Assembly (NCBI GenBank): GCA_028818695.1
Contig: JAPPNK010000004.1
Coordinates: forward strand, 1-64,000
Source of the DNA: Candidatus Poribacteria bacterium
GTDB lineage: Bacteria > Poribacteria > WGA-4E > GCA-2687025
Direction: 5' to 3'
DNA length: 64,000 nucleotides
A model generated the notes under the pieces. It saw only the letters and a program-made list of their open reading frames with translations, had not been told where the DNA came from and made no database searches. This document shows, piece after piece, positions 17,293 to 25,684 of the stretch (the first letter of the stretch is position 1; every line of letters begins with the position of its first letter). A program made the position numbers and the translations under genes.

Positions 17293-17321
17293 TTTATGTA
17301 CAGGGCGCATTCTGGTATGGT
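17293..17321 (+). promoter_or_regulatory. Possible promoter of hemL
   Basis: TTTATG (17293-17298), 17-base spacer, TATGGT (17316-17321), about 45 bases before the hemL start. Matches to consensus are modest, so this is tentative. Confidence 0.35.
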
Positions 17322-17366
17322 ATGCATGTCAATTGAGCGCAGTAGATTGAACAGGAGCGTTTGAAT

Positions 17367-18683
17367 ATGCCGAATCGGGAGCGGAGTCGGTCGGCGGAGT
17401 TGTGGGCGGAGGCGCAGCAGACAATGCCGGGGGGCGTCAACAGCCCCGTCCGCGCTTTTCAAGCCGTCCAAGGCGACCCCGTCTTTATGGAGCGCGGCGA
17501 AGGGCCGCATCTTGTGGACGCCGACGGAAACCGCTACATCGACTATGTCGCCTCATGGGGACCTCTCATTTTAGGACACGCGCATCCGTCCATTGAGGCG
17601 GCGGTCAGCGAGGCGTTGAAGCGCGGAACCAGCTTTGGAACCTGCAGCGAATACGAAACGCGGCTGGCGAAGATGATCCTCGAAGCGTACCCGTCGATGG
17701 ACCGCGTCCGCCTCGTCAATTCAGGAACCGAAGCGACGATGAGCGCGATACGCGCGGCGCGCGGCTTCACGGGGCGCGACAAGATCGTCAAGGCGGCAGG
17801 ATGCTACCATGGACATGCCGACTATCTGCTGGTGAAAGCAGGCTCCGGCGCGACCACCTTTGGAACGCCGACCAGCGCGGGCGTCCCCGCCGACTTTGCC
17901 AAACATACGCTCATCGTTCCGTTCAACGACGCCGAAGCGGCGGAACGCGCCTTGTCGGAACATCCGGGCGGCGTCGCGTGCGTCATCTTGGAGCCTGCCG
18001 CCGGAAATATGGGCTTGGTTCCGCCGGCGGAAGGGTACCTGGAAGCGCTGCGCAAGCTGACCGCGGCGGACGGCGCGCTGCTCATCTTTGACGAGGTGAT
18101 GACCGGCTTTCGCGTCGCTTACGGCGGCGCGCAGGAGCGTTACGGCGTCTCCCCCGACATGACCTGTCTCGGCAAGATTGTCGGCGGCGGCTTGCCTGTC
18201 GGCGCATACGGCGGGCGCGCCGATGTGATGGCGGCGGTCGCTCCGACAGGTCCGGTGTATCAGGCGGGGACGCTGTCGGGAAATCCTCTCGCGGCGGCGG
18301 CGGGCGTCGCAGCGTTGACGGAACTGCGGCAGCCGGGCGTCTATGAACGGCTTGAGACGCTGGGCGCGCGACTGGAGGCGGCAATCTGCAGGGCGTTTTC
18401 AGAGGCGGAGGGACCGTTCTTCGTCGCGCGCGTCGGCTCCATGCTGTGCGCCTTTTTTGGAGAAGGGCCGGTGACCGATTACGACGGGGCGCTCGCGTGC
18501 GACACCGAAAAGTTTGGAAGGTTCCACCGCGCGATGTTGAATCGGGGCGTGTATCTGCCTCCCGCGCAGTTTGAGGCGTTTTTTGTTTCAACGGCGCATT
18601 CCGAGGCTGAAATCGCGGCGACCGAGCGCGCGTTCCGAGAAGCGGTTGAAGAGGTTGAGGCGGGCGGTCCGCATGTCGATTGA
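17367..18683 (+). CDS. hemL: Glutamate-1-semialdehyde 2,1-aminomutase
   Basis: 438 residues, full family length. This PLP enzyme converts glutamate-1-semialdehyde to 5-aminolevulinate, the second step of the C5 route to haem. Visible signatures are PGGVNSPVRAF near the N-terminus, NSGTEATMSA, the metal-independent aminotransferase motif LIFDEVMTGFR, and the PLP lysine in CLGKIVGGGLPVGA (about K270). ATG at 17367 has AGGAG at a good distance; a TTG two codons earlier is also possible. The 3' end overlaps the polyprenyl synthase gene by 11 bases. Its presence shows haem synthesis by the C5 pathway. Confidence 0.95.
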   Translation: MPNRERSRSAELWAEAQQTMPGGVNSPVRAFQAVQGDPVFMERGEGPHLVDADGNRYIDYVASWGPLILGHAHPSIEAAVSEALKRGTSFGTCSEYETRLAKMILEAYPSMDRVRLVNSGTEATMSAIRAARGFTGRDKIVKAAGCYHGHADYLLVKAGSGATTFGTPTSAGVPADFAKHTLIVPFNDAEAAERALSEHPGGVACVILEPAAGNMGLVPPAEGYLEALRKLTAADGALLIFDEVMTGFRVAYGGAQERYGVSPDMTCLGKIVGGGLPVGAYGGRADVMAAVAPTGPVYQAGTLSGNPLAAAAGVAALTELRQPGVYERLETLGARLEAAICRAFSEAEGPFFVARVGSMLCAFFGEGPVTDYDGALACDTEKFGRFHRAMLNRGVYLPPAQFEAFFVSTAHSEAEIAATERAFREAVEEVEAGGPHVD

Positions 18684-19650
18684 GAAGGTGAACCAATTCG
18701 TACAGAGCGACCTTGAGATTGTGGAGCGGCGTCTGCTTGAGCGGGCGGCGAACCTCTATGAGTTTGTCGACCAAGCGGCGCAGCATGTCATCAAGGGCGG
18801 CGGAAAACGGCTGCGCCCGATACTGACGCTCCTCTCCGCGCGCGCCGCCGGATGTTCAGGCGGAGCCATGTACGACCTCGCCGCCGCTATGGAGCTGATC
18901 CATATCGCCTCGCTTGTCCATGACGATGTGATCGACGAGTCGCCCCTGCGCCGCGGACAGGAGACGCTGAACGCCAAATTCGGCAACAAGGTGGCGGTGC
19001 TGGTCGGCGACTATATGCATGCGCGCGTTTTAGCCGTTCTTGTCGCATGCAAGGCGGGAGAAGAGGTGTTCGAGGCGGTCGCCGAAGCGACGCAGTCCAT
19101 GTGCGAGGGGGAGGTGATCCACGCCTACCAAGCGCGCGAATTCGAACTGAAACTGGACGAGTACCTTCAGGTGATAGAGCTGAAGACGGCTCGGTTGATG
19201 TCCTGCTCATGCCGCATCGGCGCGTTGCTCGGAACGGCGGGGGCGAAGGCGGTGGAGGCGCTGGCGGCGTACGGGCATGCGGTCGGCATGGCGTTTCAAA
19301 TTGTGGACGACGTCCTGGACATGATCGGCGAGGAGAGCGCCTTCGGAAAGCCGACGCGCAACGACCTGCGCGAGGGCAAAATGACGCTCCCGGCGATGTA
19401 TTTTCGGGACAACTGCAGCCCCGAAGAGCGCGCCCGGCTGCGCGAGTTGATGCTGGCGGATGAACGTTCGCCCGAAGAGGCGGAGTGGATCGTCCAGCGC
19501 GCCGAGGCAAAGGGGGCATCGAAATACGCTTTGAAGGTCGCTGCCGATTATACGGAGCAGGCGAACGAATGTTTGAAGGCGCTGCCCGAAAGCGGCGCAA
19601 AGGAAGCGCTGATCCATTTGGCGCGCGGGCTGGCTGTGCGCGACCGATAA
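18673..19650 (+). CDS. Polyprenyl diphosphate synthase (trans, long chain)
   Basis: 325 residues. This class I isoprenoid synthase extends allylic diphosphates with isopentenyl diphosphate, making the tail of a quinone or similar lipid. Both aspartate-rich motifs are present: the first in LVHDDVIDESPLRRG, the second in QIVDDVLDMIGE. KGGGKRLRP and the KTARL segment are typical of octaprenyl/heptaprenyl synthases (IspB type). Chain length cannot be read safely. The ATG at 18673 lies inside the end of hemL, so the two are translationally coupled. Confidence 0.92.
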   Translation: MSIEKVNQFVQSDLEIVERRLLERAANLYEFVDQAAQHVIKGGGKRLRPILTLLSARAAGCSGGAMYDLAAAMELIHIASLVHDDVIDESPLRRGQETLNAKFGNKVAVLVGDYMHARVLAVLVACKAGEEVFEAVAEATQSMCEGEVIHAYQAREFELKLDEYLQVIELKTARLMSCSCRIGALLGTAGAKAVEALAAYGHAVGMAFQIVDDVLDMIGEESAFGKPTRNDLREGKMTLPAMYFRDNCSPEERARLRELMLADERSPEEAEWIVQRAEAKGASKYALKVAADYTEQANECLKALPESGAKEALIHLARGLAVRDR

Positions 19651-19679
19651 AGCGCAACTCTTCATGAAAGGAGCGTTGA

Positions 19680-20501
19680 ATGGGCGTCTTGACGCAGGAG
19701 GACCGAGACTTTTTTGACGAAAACGGGTATGTGATTGTGCGCGAAGCGGCGCCGAAGAAACATTGCGAAGCGGTCGTGGACGCTGTCTTCAGCTTCTTAG
19801 GCTTCGACCCGGACGATCCGAACGACTGGTACCGCGCGCCGCACCGCCCCGGCGCGGGAATGGTGGAGATGTATCAGCACCCTGCCATGTGGCAGACGCG
19901 GCAGAGTCCGCGCATTCATCAGGCGTATTCGGAGCTCTGGGGAACGGAGAAGCTGTGGACGTCGCTTGACCGCGTCAACTTCAAACCGCCGCGCCATCCA
20001 GACCATCCGGAGTGGGACCATAAGGGGATGTTTCACTGGGACGCGGATGTGACGAAGCTGCCGCTGCGCTTCGGGACGCAGGGCGTTCTGTTTCTGCGCG
20101 ACACCGCCTCAAATCAAGGCTCGTTCGTGTGCATCCCTGGGGCGCATAAAACATTGATACGCGAGAAAGACCCGTACGCGCCGAAGTTGGAGCCTGAGCT
20201 GTTTCGCCAGATACCTGCAAATCAGGGCGACCTGCTGATCTGGCACCGGGCGCTGCCGCACGGCAACGGGCGCAACGCCTCGGACAAGCCGCGCATCGCG
20301 CAGTATATCAACCAAAGCCCTGCTCCGCTGTCTCCGAGCGAGAGCGCGCGGGAAGGGCGCGTCGCGTTGTGGCGCGAGCGGCGCGCCTCTGGGTACGGCT
20401 CCTTCCGCGGCGACGCGCGCGGATGGGAAGCGGAGAATTACGGACCGGCTCCGCTCTCGCCGCTCGGACGGAAACTGCTGGGATTGGACCTCTGGGAGTA
20501 A
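19680..20501 (+). CDS. Phytanoyl-CoA dioxygenase (PhyH) family protein
   Basis: 273 residues with the Fe(II)/2-oxoglutarate site: HWDADV supplies the His and Asp ligands, and HGNGRNASDKPRIAQYI supplies the distal His and the Arg. N-terminal EDRDFFDENGYVIVREA is typical of the family. ATG preceded by AAAGGAG. It follows the polyprenyl synthase by 29 bases and probably shares its transcript. The substrate is unknown. It is only distantly similar to the first PhyH protein at 3401-4207. Confidence 0.9.
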   Translation: MGVLTQEDRDFFDENGYVIVREAAPKKHCEAVVDAVFSFLGFDPDDPNDWYRAPHRPGAGMVEMYQHPAMWQTRQSPRIHQAYSELWGTEKLWTSLDRVNFKPPRHPDHPEWDHKGMFHWDADVTKLPLRFGTQGVLFLRDTASNQGSFVCIPGAHKTLIREKDPYAPKLEPELFRQIPANQGDLLIWHRALPHGNGRNASDKPRIAQYINQSPAPLSPSESAREGRVALWRERRASGYGSFRGDARGWEAENYGPAPLSPLGRKLLGLDLWE

Positions 20502-20516
20502 ACGAAGGAGACGCCC

Positions 20517-21758
20517 ATCAACGCGACGCATGAGGTCGACTGGGATTTCCGCGCGGCGAACACGAAAGAGTACACGCACTGCTTCCACACATACCCCGCC
20601 AGGATGATCCCGCAGATCGCGCGGGAGCTCTTGAAACGGTACGGGACTGAGGGCGAATGGCTGCTGGATCCGTACTGCGGGACGGGAACGTCGCTGGTAG
20701 AGGCGTCGCTGTTCGGGATGCATAGCGTCGGATGCGACATCAACCCGCTGGCGCGGCTCATTGCGCGCGTCAAGACGACGCCGATTCCGCCCGCCCTTCT
20801 GGATTCGCGTCTAGACCGCTTGAACGGAACGCTGCTGAAGGTCGGCTTTTCGGGAGATGTTCCAGAAAGCCCCGTCCCTGACATACTCAATCTTGAGTAC
20901 TGGTTTTCGGGCGATGCGATCAGGCGCCTCGCGTTTCTTCGGGCTGAAATATGCGCCGTGGAGGACGAATCGATCCGCGATTTTTTCTGGGTCGCCTTTT
21001 CCGAAACGGTCCGAGAATGCTCCTATACGCGGACGGGCGAATTTAAACTGCATCGCATCCCTGCGCCAAAGATGGAAACCTTCAACCCAGACGTTTTTGG
21101 CGTTTTCCGCAAAAAGCTGTACCGAAACAGGCAGGGAATGTCCGCGTATCTCCAGAAGCGGAAGCGGGTTGAGACGCATGTTTCAAGCGCGAACACGGCG
21201 CATGGCGATCTGCCGGCGCCGCATCCGCCGAACGGGTATGCGCTCGCGCTGACGTCGCCGCCGTACGGCGATTCGCAGACGACCGTCGCGTACGGGCAAT
21301 TTTCGCGGCTTGCGTCGGAGTGGATCGGGTACGCCGAGGCGCGGAGCGTCGACAAAATGAGTATGGGCGGGCGCGTCGGAGAAGCGGCGCATGACCCCGA
21401 TTCGCCTGTCGCCTCGGCGGTCGAGAGGATTCGCGCGCAGGACGAGAAACGGGGGAGAGAGGCGTCCGCGTTTTACGCCGACCTGGAACGCAGCGCTGCC
21501 GCGGTCGCCAAGGCGCTGTCGCCCGTGTCGACGGCGTGTTATGTTGTCGGAAACCGCCGGGTGAAAGGCGAGCTGCTGCCGACAGACGAATTCGTCGTCT
21601 CCGCGTTTGAACGCCATGGATTCGCCCACCGAGAGACGATCGTCCGCAATATCCCGAACAAGCGCATGCCGAAAAAGAACAGCCCCGCGAACATCGCCGG
21701 GAAAACAGCAGCCACCATGCATGAAGAGAACATCGTCGTCTGTCAGAGAACGGGCTGA
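20517..21758 (+). CDS. DNA methyltransferase with no standard start codon
   Basis: About 413 residues. SAM-binding motif I is LLDPYCGTGTSLVEA and the catalytic motif IV is LTSPPYGDSQT, an N4-cytosine or N6-adenine type. Homology clearly begins before the first ATG (20604): the in-frame sequence DWDFRAANTKEYTHCFHTYP contains the HxYP element that opens this family. Between that and the in-frame TAA that ends the PhyH gene (20499-20501) there is no ATG, GTG or TTG. A strong AAGGAG sits six bases before ATC at 20517, so I infer an ATC start, or a mutated ATG. Starting at 20604 would remove the conserved element. No restriction nuclease gene is adjacent. Confidence 0.8.
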   Translation: MNATHEVDWDFRAANTKEYTHCFHTYPARMIPQIARELLKRYGTEGEWLLDPYCGTGTSLVEASLFGMHSVGCDINPLARLIARVKTTPIPPALLDSRLDRLNGTLLKVGFSGDVPESPVPDILNLEYWFSGDAIRRLAFLRAEICAVEDESIRDFFWVAFSETVRECSYTRTGEFKLHRIPAPKMETFNPDVFGVFRKKLYRNRQGMSAYLQKRKRVETHVSSANTAHGDLPAPHPPNGYALALTSPPYGDSQTTVAYGQFSRLASEWIGYAEARSVDKMSMGGRVGEAAHDPDSPVASAVERIRAQDEKRGREASAFYADLERSAAAVAKALSPVSTACYVVGNRRVKGELLPTDEFVVSAFERHGFAHRETIVRNIPNKRMPKKNSPANIAGKTAATMHEENIVVCQRTG

Positions 21759-21795
21759 CGCGGCGAATCGAGGCGCAGCGGACCCGCTTTGTCTG

Positions 21796-22914
21796 TCATT
21801 TTTCTTCGGAGGAGCTCTCCTGCGGCGGTGGGCTGTTTTCATTGCCGCCCGCCGCTTTTATCTTCCCCCATTGCGCTTTTTTTTTATCCGCAGGATCGAC
21901 GGAGAGGAAACGGCTCTTGCCCGCCAAAACCCATGTCGGCGAGTCCACGCCGCGCTTGATGAACGTCGCCTTTCCCGTAGCGACATGCATGCGGTAAATG
22001 CCTTCCGGCGCTGGATCGTTCGGGTCCCTTGAAAAGCCAAAGTAAACAATCCACTTAGAATCGGGAGACCAATCGACGCCGATTTCAAAGTGTGTATTGT
22101 ACGAGAGTCGCTCCACATTTGAGCCGTCCGGGTTCATCAAGTAAAGCTCCCACGCTTTCGGGGAAGGAAATTTTCGGTAGGACAGAAATACGATCTTTCG
22201 CCCGTCCGGCGACCATACGGGATAGGAATCTCCTTTTGGATGGTTGCTGATGTTGACCATATTCGATCCGTCGGCGTCCATGACATAGACCTCGTTGTTT
22301 CGCACTGCCTCCTCCACTAAATGAGGCTCTTCCAAGGCTCCGAACGCGATCTTCTTGCCGTCCGGCGACCATGACGGAATTCCGTATGCAGGATTTCGCC
22401 GGGGGAAATCGGTCAGCTGAACAGATGCGCCGCTGTGGATATTGACCTTGAAGATGTTCGCCGCAAGGATGAGATTGGTGATGCGCCATGTGTCGACAAT
22501 CGCCACCCAGTTTCCGTCCGGCGACCAAGAGGGGTAAACATAATCGCCTACCCCCTCCGGGAGCCATTCCAGCAGGTTTTGGGTGTCGCCGGTTTCCAGA
22601 TTCAACACATAAGGCGTGTAGCTTCTGTCGGCTCCATCGTACACGACGACTGCGGCGCGCTTGCCGTCCGGCGACCAGTACGCGCTGCCGGAGAACCGCG
22701 CCTTTCCGTCGCCCATCCAGATACGGTCGTTCTTGCCGTCCCAGTCGATGAGACCTAACTCATATCCGTCTTCTGTAATATAGCAGACGGTCGGTTTGGT
22801 CAGCTTCGTCACATCTTCTCGAGGCTTTGGCAGCGGCAGGACAGCAAACGCCGGTTGAGAATTGATCAGCAGAGCGACCACAGCGAAACAGGCGAACATT
22901 CGAATCTGTCGCAT
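21796..22914 (-). CDS. Secreted WD40-like (PD40/TolB-type) beta-propeller protein
   Basis: 372 residues. ATG at 22914 follows GGAAGG; a signal peptide (residues 6-24, ending PAFA) is clear. The body consists of repeated PD40 units with WSPDGK motifs (at least five, such as YWSPDGKRAAVVVYDG and SWSPDGKKIAFGA), forming a six-blade TolB-like propeller. The C-terminal tail is Ser/Glu-rich. No peptidase domain follows, so it is not a full prolyl oligopeptidase. Likely periplasmic or surface binding; the partner is unknown. It lies downstream of the Ig-like gene, from which a strong hairpin separates it. Confidence 0.85.
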   Translation of the reverse strand: MRQIRMFACFAVVALLINSQPAFAVLPLPKPREDVTKLTKPTVCYITEDGYELGLIDWDGKNDRIWMGDGKARFSGSAYWSPDGKRAAVVVYDGADRSYTPYVLNLETGDTQNLLEWLPEGVGDYVYPSWSPDGNWVAIVDTWRITNLILAANIFKVNIHSGASVQLTDFPRRNPAYGIPSWSPDGKKIAFGALEEPHLVEEAVRNNEVYVMDADGSNMVNISNHPKGDSYPVWSPDGRKIVFLSYRKFPSPKAWELYLMNPDGSNVERLSYNTHFEIGVDWSPDSKWIVYFGFSRDPNDPAPEGIYRMHVATGKATFIKRGVDSPTWVLAGKSRFLSVDPADKKKAQWGKIKAAGGNENSPPPQESSSEEK

Positions 22915-22973
22915 TGAAACGTACCTTCCAAAATGTAAAACCGCACAAAATTGAATCCGCAGTTCTAAAGATA

Positions 22974-23013
22974 GAGGCGCAGGGGCGGGTTGAACGCCGC
23001 GCCCCTGCGCCTC
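22974..23013 (-). terminator. Strong hairpin after the Ig-like gene
   Basis: Perfect 14-base stem GAGGCGCAGGGGCG / CGCCCCTGCGCCTC with a 12-base loop, directly after the stop of the Ig-like gene. On the minus strand it is followed by a moderately T-rich TATCTTT. Likely a terminator or transcript-end stabiliser. Confidence 0.6.
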
Positions 23014-23020
23014 AGCAGCT

Positions 23021-24563
23021 TCAATCTGCAAGCAGTTTGGCTTTCCGCCTATCGTTCGTGACCGTTCTGCTCTTTGCCGGAGGCAAACCGGTTTCCGCGC
23101 CTCGATATCTAGTATCCGAGAACGAATTGACCTCTGCCTCTTCTCGAAACAAATCGTCCATGTTTCCGAATCGCGTGAACGCATGCCCGCCGTGGTACTT
23201 ATCCCAAGACATTTGACGCTTGTTTGTCAGGGACGCGCTGAAAGTTGCGGAATACGCAAGCTCCAGGCTGATCAGATCCTCGATGCGGTGTCCCCTGGCC
23301 AACAGCATATTGGCTGCTCCCGGTTCATTCCCTACCCACCAGCCAGATTGTCTGAGGAAATCGACCTGAGGAAGGTCCGCGTCGTCATTGTAGTAAACAA
23401 CAGAGTGCGAGGTGGTCAGTATGTGATCGTGTTGCGTGTCGGTGACGTGTGTGACGCTGTCAACGGATGCTTTGATCGACTTCCAGATGAAGTCGTTGTT
23501 ATTATACACGGTCGCCTCCACGATGAAAGGATCGCTTTTGACCTCTTCGCCGTTGATCGTGGCGTATGCTGTCACAACGATGTCGCGCTCATGAGCTTCT
23601 ATAAATGTAGGGTCATCGTCGTCGTGTCTGAGGTTGTTGAAGGTGTGAGAGAATTGACTTTCCGTGTCGTTCGCTCCATCGCTGGGGTCTGGATATGTGT
23701 CCCCATGCTCGACGCTGTATTCGACGCGGCTGAAGGGAATGTTGGTGTAGGCATACACGAAAAGCTCTTCGCCCTCCACGACCTTAGCCGAAAACGGAGA
23801 CGGCGAACAATAATCGATCGAGATCATCTTCCAGGCGACGATCTCAATCGACGCGGCTTCGCCGTCTGCGTTGACGCCGTATGGAGTCGCCGTGAACGTG
23901 ACGGTATTGCCGTGCGGGACGGTTGAAAAGTCGTATGCGATCTGACTTGTCAGCCCAGGTCCGCTGGTCGTGATCGCAGTCGCGCTGCCGCCAGACCCGT
24001 CATCGACAGACCAATCGACGCGGTGGAAGCCCACATCCGTTTGGACAGAGACATCGTCCGTTGTGACTCCAACGTAGGTATTGTCGCTGGTTTTTGAAAC
24101 GATATTGACCGTTTCTGATTTCGTCCAGATGTTGATGGTTGTCTCGGCGGCGTCGGAGTCGCCTAAGGCGTCAAAGGCAACGGCTTTCACAACAACTGCG
24201 GAGCCGGTCGTTGAGCCTAGGCCGTCATATGTGAAAGTGAAATCGCTTGAAGCGCCTGGATTATTGTTTGTCCATTCATGTTCTGGGTCATCGTCGCCGT
24301 CAGCCTCAACAGTCCAATCAACCCTGACAGGTCTGTTGTCCAGGTTGTCCAAGATTCGCCCAGGTTTAACGACCAAGGACGCCGTTGCGGTGTGCGACTC
24401 GCCTTCAAATATGTCGGTTGCCGAGACCGTCATCTGAGTGATCTCAATCGTTTTGATTTCGACAACCGCGTTGCCGGGCGCGCAGACGAAGACAGCGGCC
24501 GTTGCCGCAGCAAGCAAGGTCAGCGCCGCTTTACGCAGCCGACTCTCGCGGGGGGGGGGTCAT
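23021..24563 (-). CDS. Secreted Ig-like repeat protein with C10 tract at its 5' end (possible phase variation)
   Basis: The main open frame runs from 24517 to 23021 (498 codons). It holds several Ig/PKD-like beta-sandwich segments (VRVDWTVEADGD, HRVDWSVDDGSG, SRVEYSVEHGD) followed by a unique C-terminal region of about 170 residues. That frame has only a TTG start and half a signal peptide. An ATG at 24563 followed by A and ten C would complete a proper signal peptide (TPPRESRLRKAALTLLAAAT, ending PGNA) if the tract held nine or twelve C. With ten C it ends early. A slipping tract could switch the protein on and off; the alternative is a base-count error in assembly. The function of the C-terminal part is unknown. 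Confidence 0.7.
24550..24559 (-). repeat. Homopolymer C10 (G10 on the plus strand) at the start of a secreted protein gene
   Basis: Ten identical bases four bases after the ATG at 24563. Nine or twelve would place the ATG in frame with the signal peptide and the 498-codon frame; ten puts it out of frame. Such tracts are classic slipped-strand switches. Confidence 0.7.
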
Positions 24564-24660
24564 GAGAGTTCGCACGATTTCATTCAAATGACGCACGTTT
24601 GCGTTTTCCTTTCTGGCGGTTTCCCGCCGTGTAACTGAACGATTCTTGACAACATTCGGA

Positions 24661-24689
24661 ACTATAGCATAGGCTTTGCCGCGCAGCAA
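24661..24689 (-). promoter_or_regulatory. Sigma-70 promoter of the Ig-like gene
   Basis: Minus strand: TTGCTG (24689-24684), 17-base spacer, TATAGT (24666-24661), giving a leader of about 90 bases to the ATG at 24563. No gene is seen in 24564-24874, which is the divergent promoter region. Confidence 0.6.
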
Positions 24690-24820
24690 CTTTTTTTGCG
24701 CAAACAAACCTCCACCGCATCATGACGATAACCTATGCAGGCTTTTGAAACAAGATCTTTTTCTAAACGCGATTCTTGGGTTGACGCATGCCCCGCAGCG
24801 CGGCAAAGGATGCGCTGCGC

Positions 24821-24849
24821 TTGACCTGCGCGGCGGCTGGACTTACATT
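24821..24849 (+). promoter_or_regulatory. Sigma-70 promoter of the second isomerase-like gene
   Basis: TTGACC (24821-24826), 17-base spacer, TACATT (24844-24849), ending 25 bases before the ATG at 24875, with AAGGAG between. Confidence 0.65.
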
Positions 24850-24874
24850 TAACCCAAGAAAAAAAGGAGCCGCC

Positions 24875-25684
24875 ATGACAACAACCCACAAAATCGGCAT
24901 CACACAGATCATACTCGGCAACGCCAGCCTGGACGAAACGCTCAACCTATGCGAAGAAGCGGGGTACGAAGCGGTGGAGCTCACCTTCCGCGACGGCAAA
25001 GACCTGCATCCCAACATGACCGACAGCGAACTGGCGGACGCCGCGCGGCGGTGCGGCGACGCCGGCGTTGAGATCGCCAGCGTCATCTCCGCCTCGCCGA
25101 AAGGGGGCGGCGGAAACCTGCTTTCAACCGACCCCGACCAGCGCGAACACGGCGTCCTGCGCGTCCGAAGGTCATGCGAAATCGCAGAAGCCCTCGGCGC
25201 CGGCGCGACGCTGCTCCATCCCGGCGCCCTTCCCCAAGAAGGAACCTACGACGACGCTTGGAACGCGCTCTGCGGCAGCCTCAAGGAGCTCGCGCCCGTT
25301 GCGGAGGAGAGCCAGTGCGCCGTCGGCGTTGAAAACGTGTGGAACAAGTTTCTGCTCAGCCCGCGCGAAATGCGCCAGCTCATCGACGAGGTCGGCAGCG
25401 AATGGATCGGCGCGTATCTGGACACCGCCAACATGATGGCATACGGCTACACGGAGCAGTGGATACGCGCTCTTGGGACGCGCATCAAGCGGGTTCATTT
25501 CAAGGACTTCAAGCGCGGACCGCACGCCTGGACGCGCCTCATGGACGGGGACACCGACTGGGCGGGCGTCATGGCGGAGCTGCGCGCCGCCGGGTATTCC
25601 GCGCCTGTCATTCATGAGGTGGGCGGCTCGCGGGACGACCATATCGAGACGGCGCGGCGCATGCGCCGGATTGTCGCGCTGTGA
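24875..25684 (+). CDS. Sugar phosphate isomerase/epimerase (xylose isomerase-like TIM barrel)
   Basis: 269 residues from the ATG at 24875, preceded by AAAAGGAG; the longer frame from 24788 is not supported. Xylose-isomerase-like TIM barrel with likely metal ligands: E in CAVGVENVWN, D in GAYLDTANM, H in RVHFKDFK, and E near the end in VIHEVGGSRDD. The KDFK and DTANMMAYG segments recall hexulose-6-phosphate- or tagaturonate-epimerase-like members. The substrate is unknown. The stop overlaps the start of the class V aminotransferase gene (GTGA), so the two are coupled and may act in one pathway. Confidence 0.88.
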   Translation: MTTTHKIGITQIILGNASLDETLNLCEEAGYEAVELTFRDGKDLHPNMTDSELADAARRCGDAGVEIASVISASPKGGGGNLLSTDPDQREHGVLRVRRSCEIAEALGAGATLLHPGALPQEGTYDDAWNALCGSLKELAPVAEESQCAVGVENVWNKFLLSPREMRQLIDEVGSEWIGAYLDTANMMAYGYTEQWIRALGTRIKRVHFKDFKRGPHAWTRLMDGDTDWAGVMAELRAAGYSAPVIHEVGGSRDDHIETARRMRRIVAL

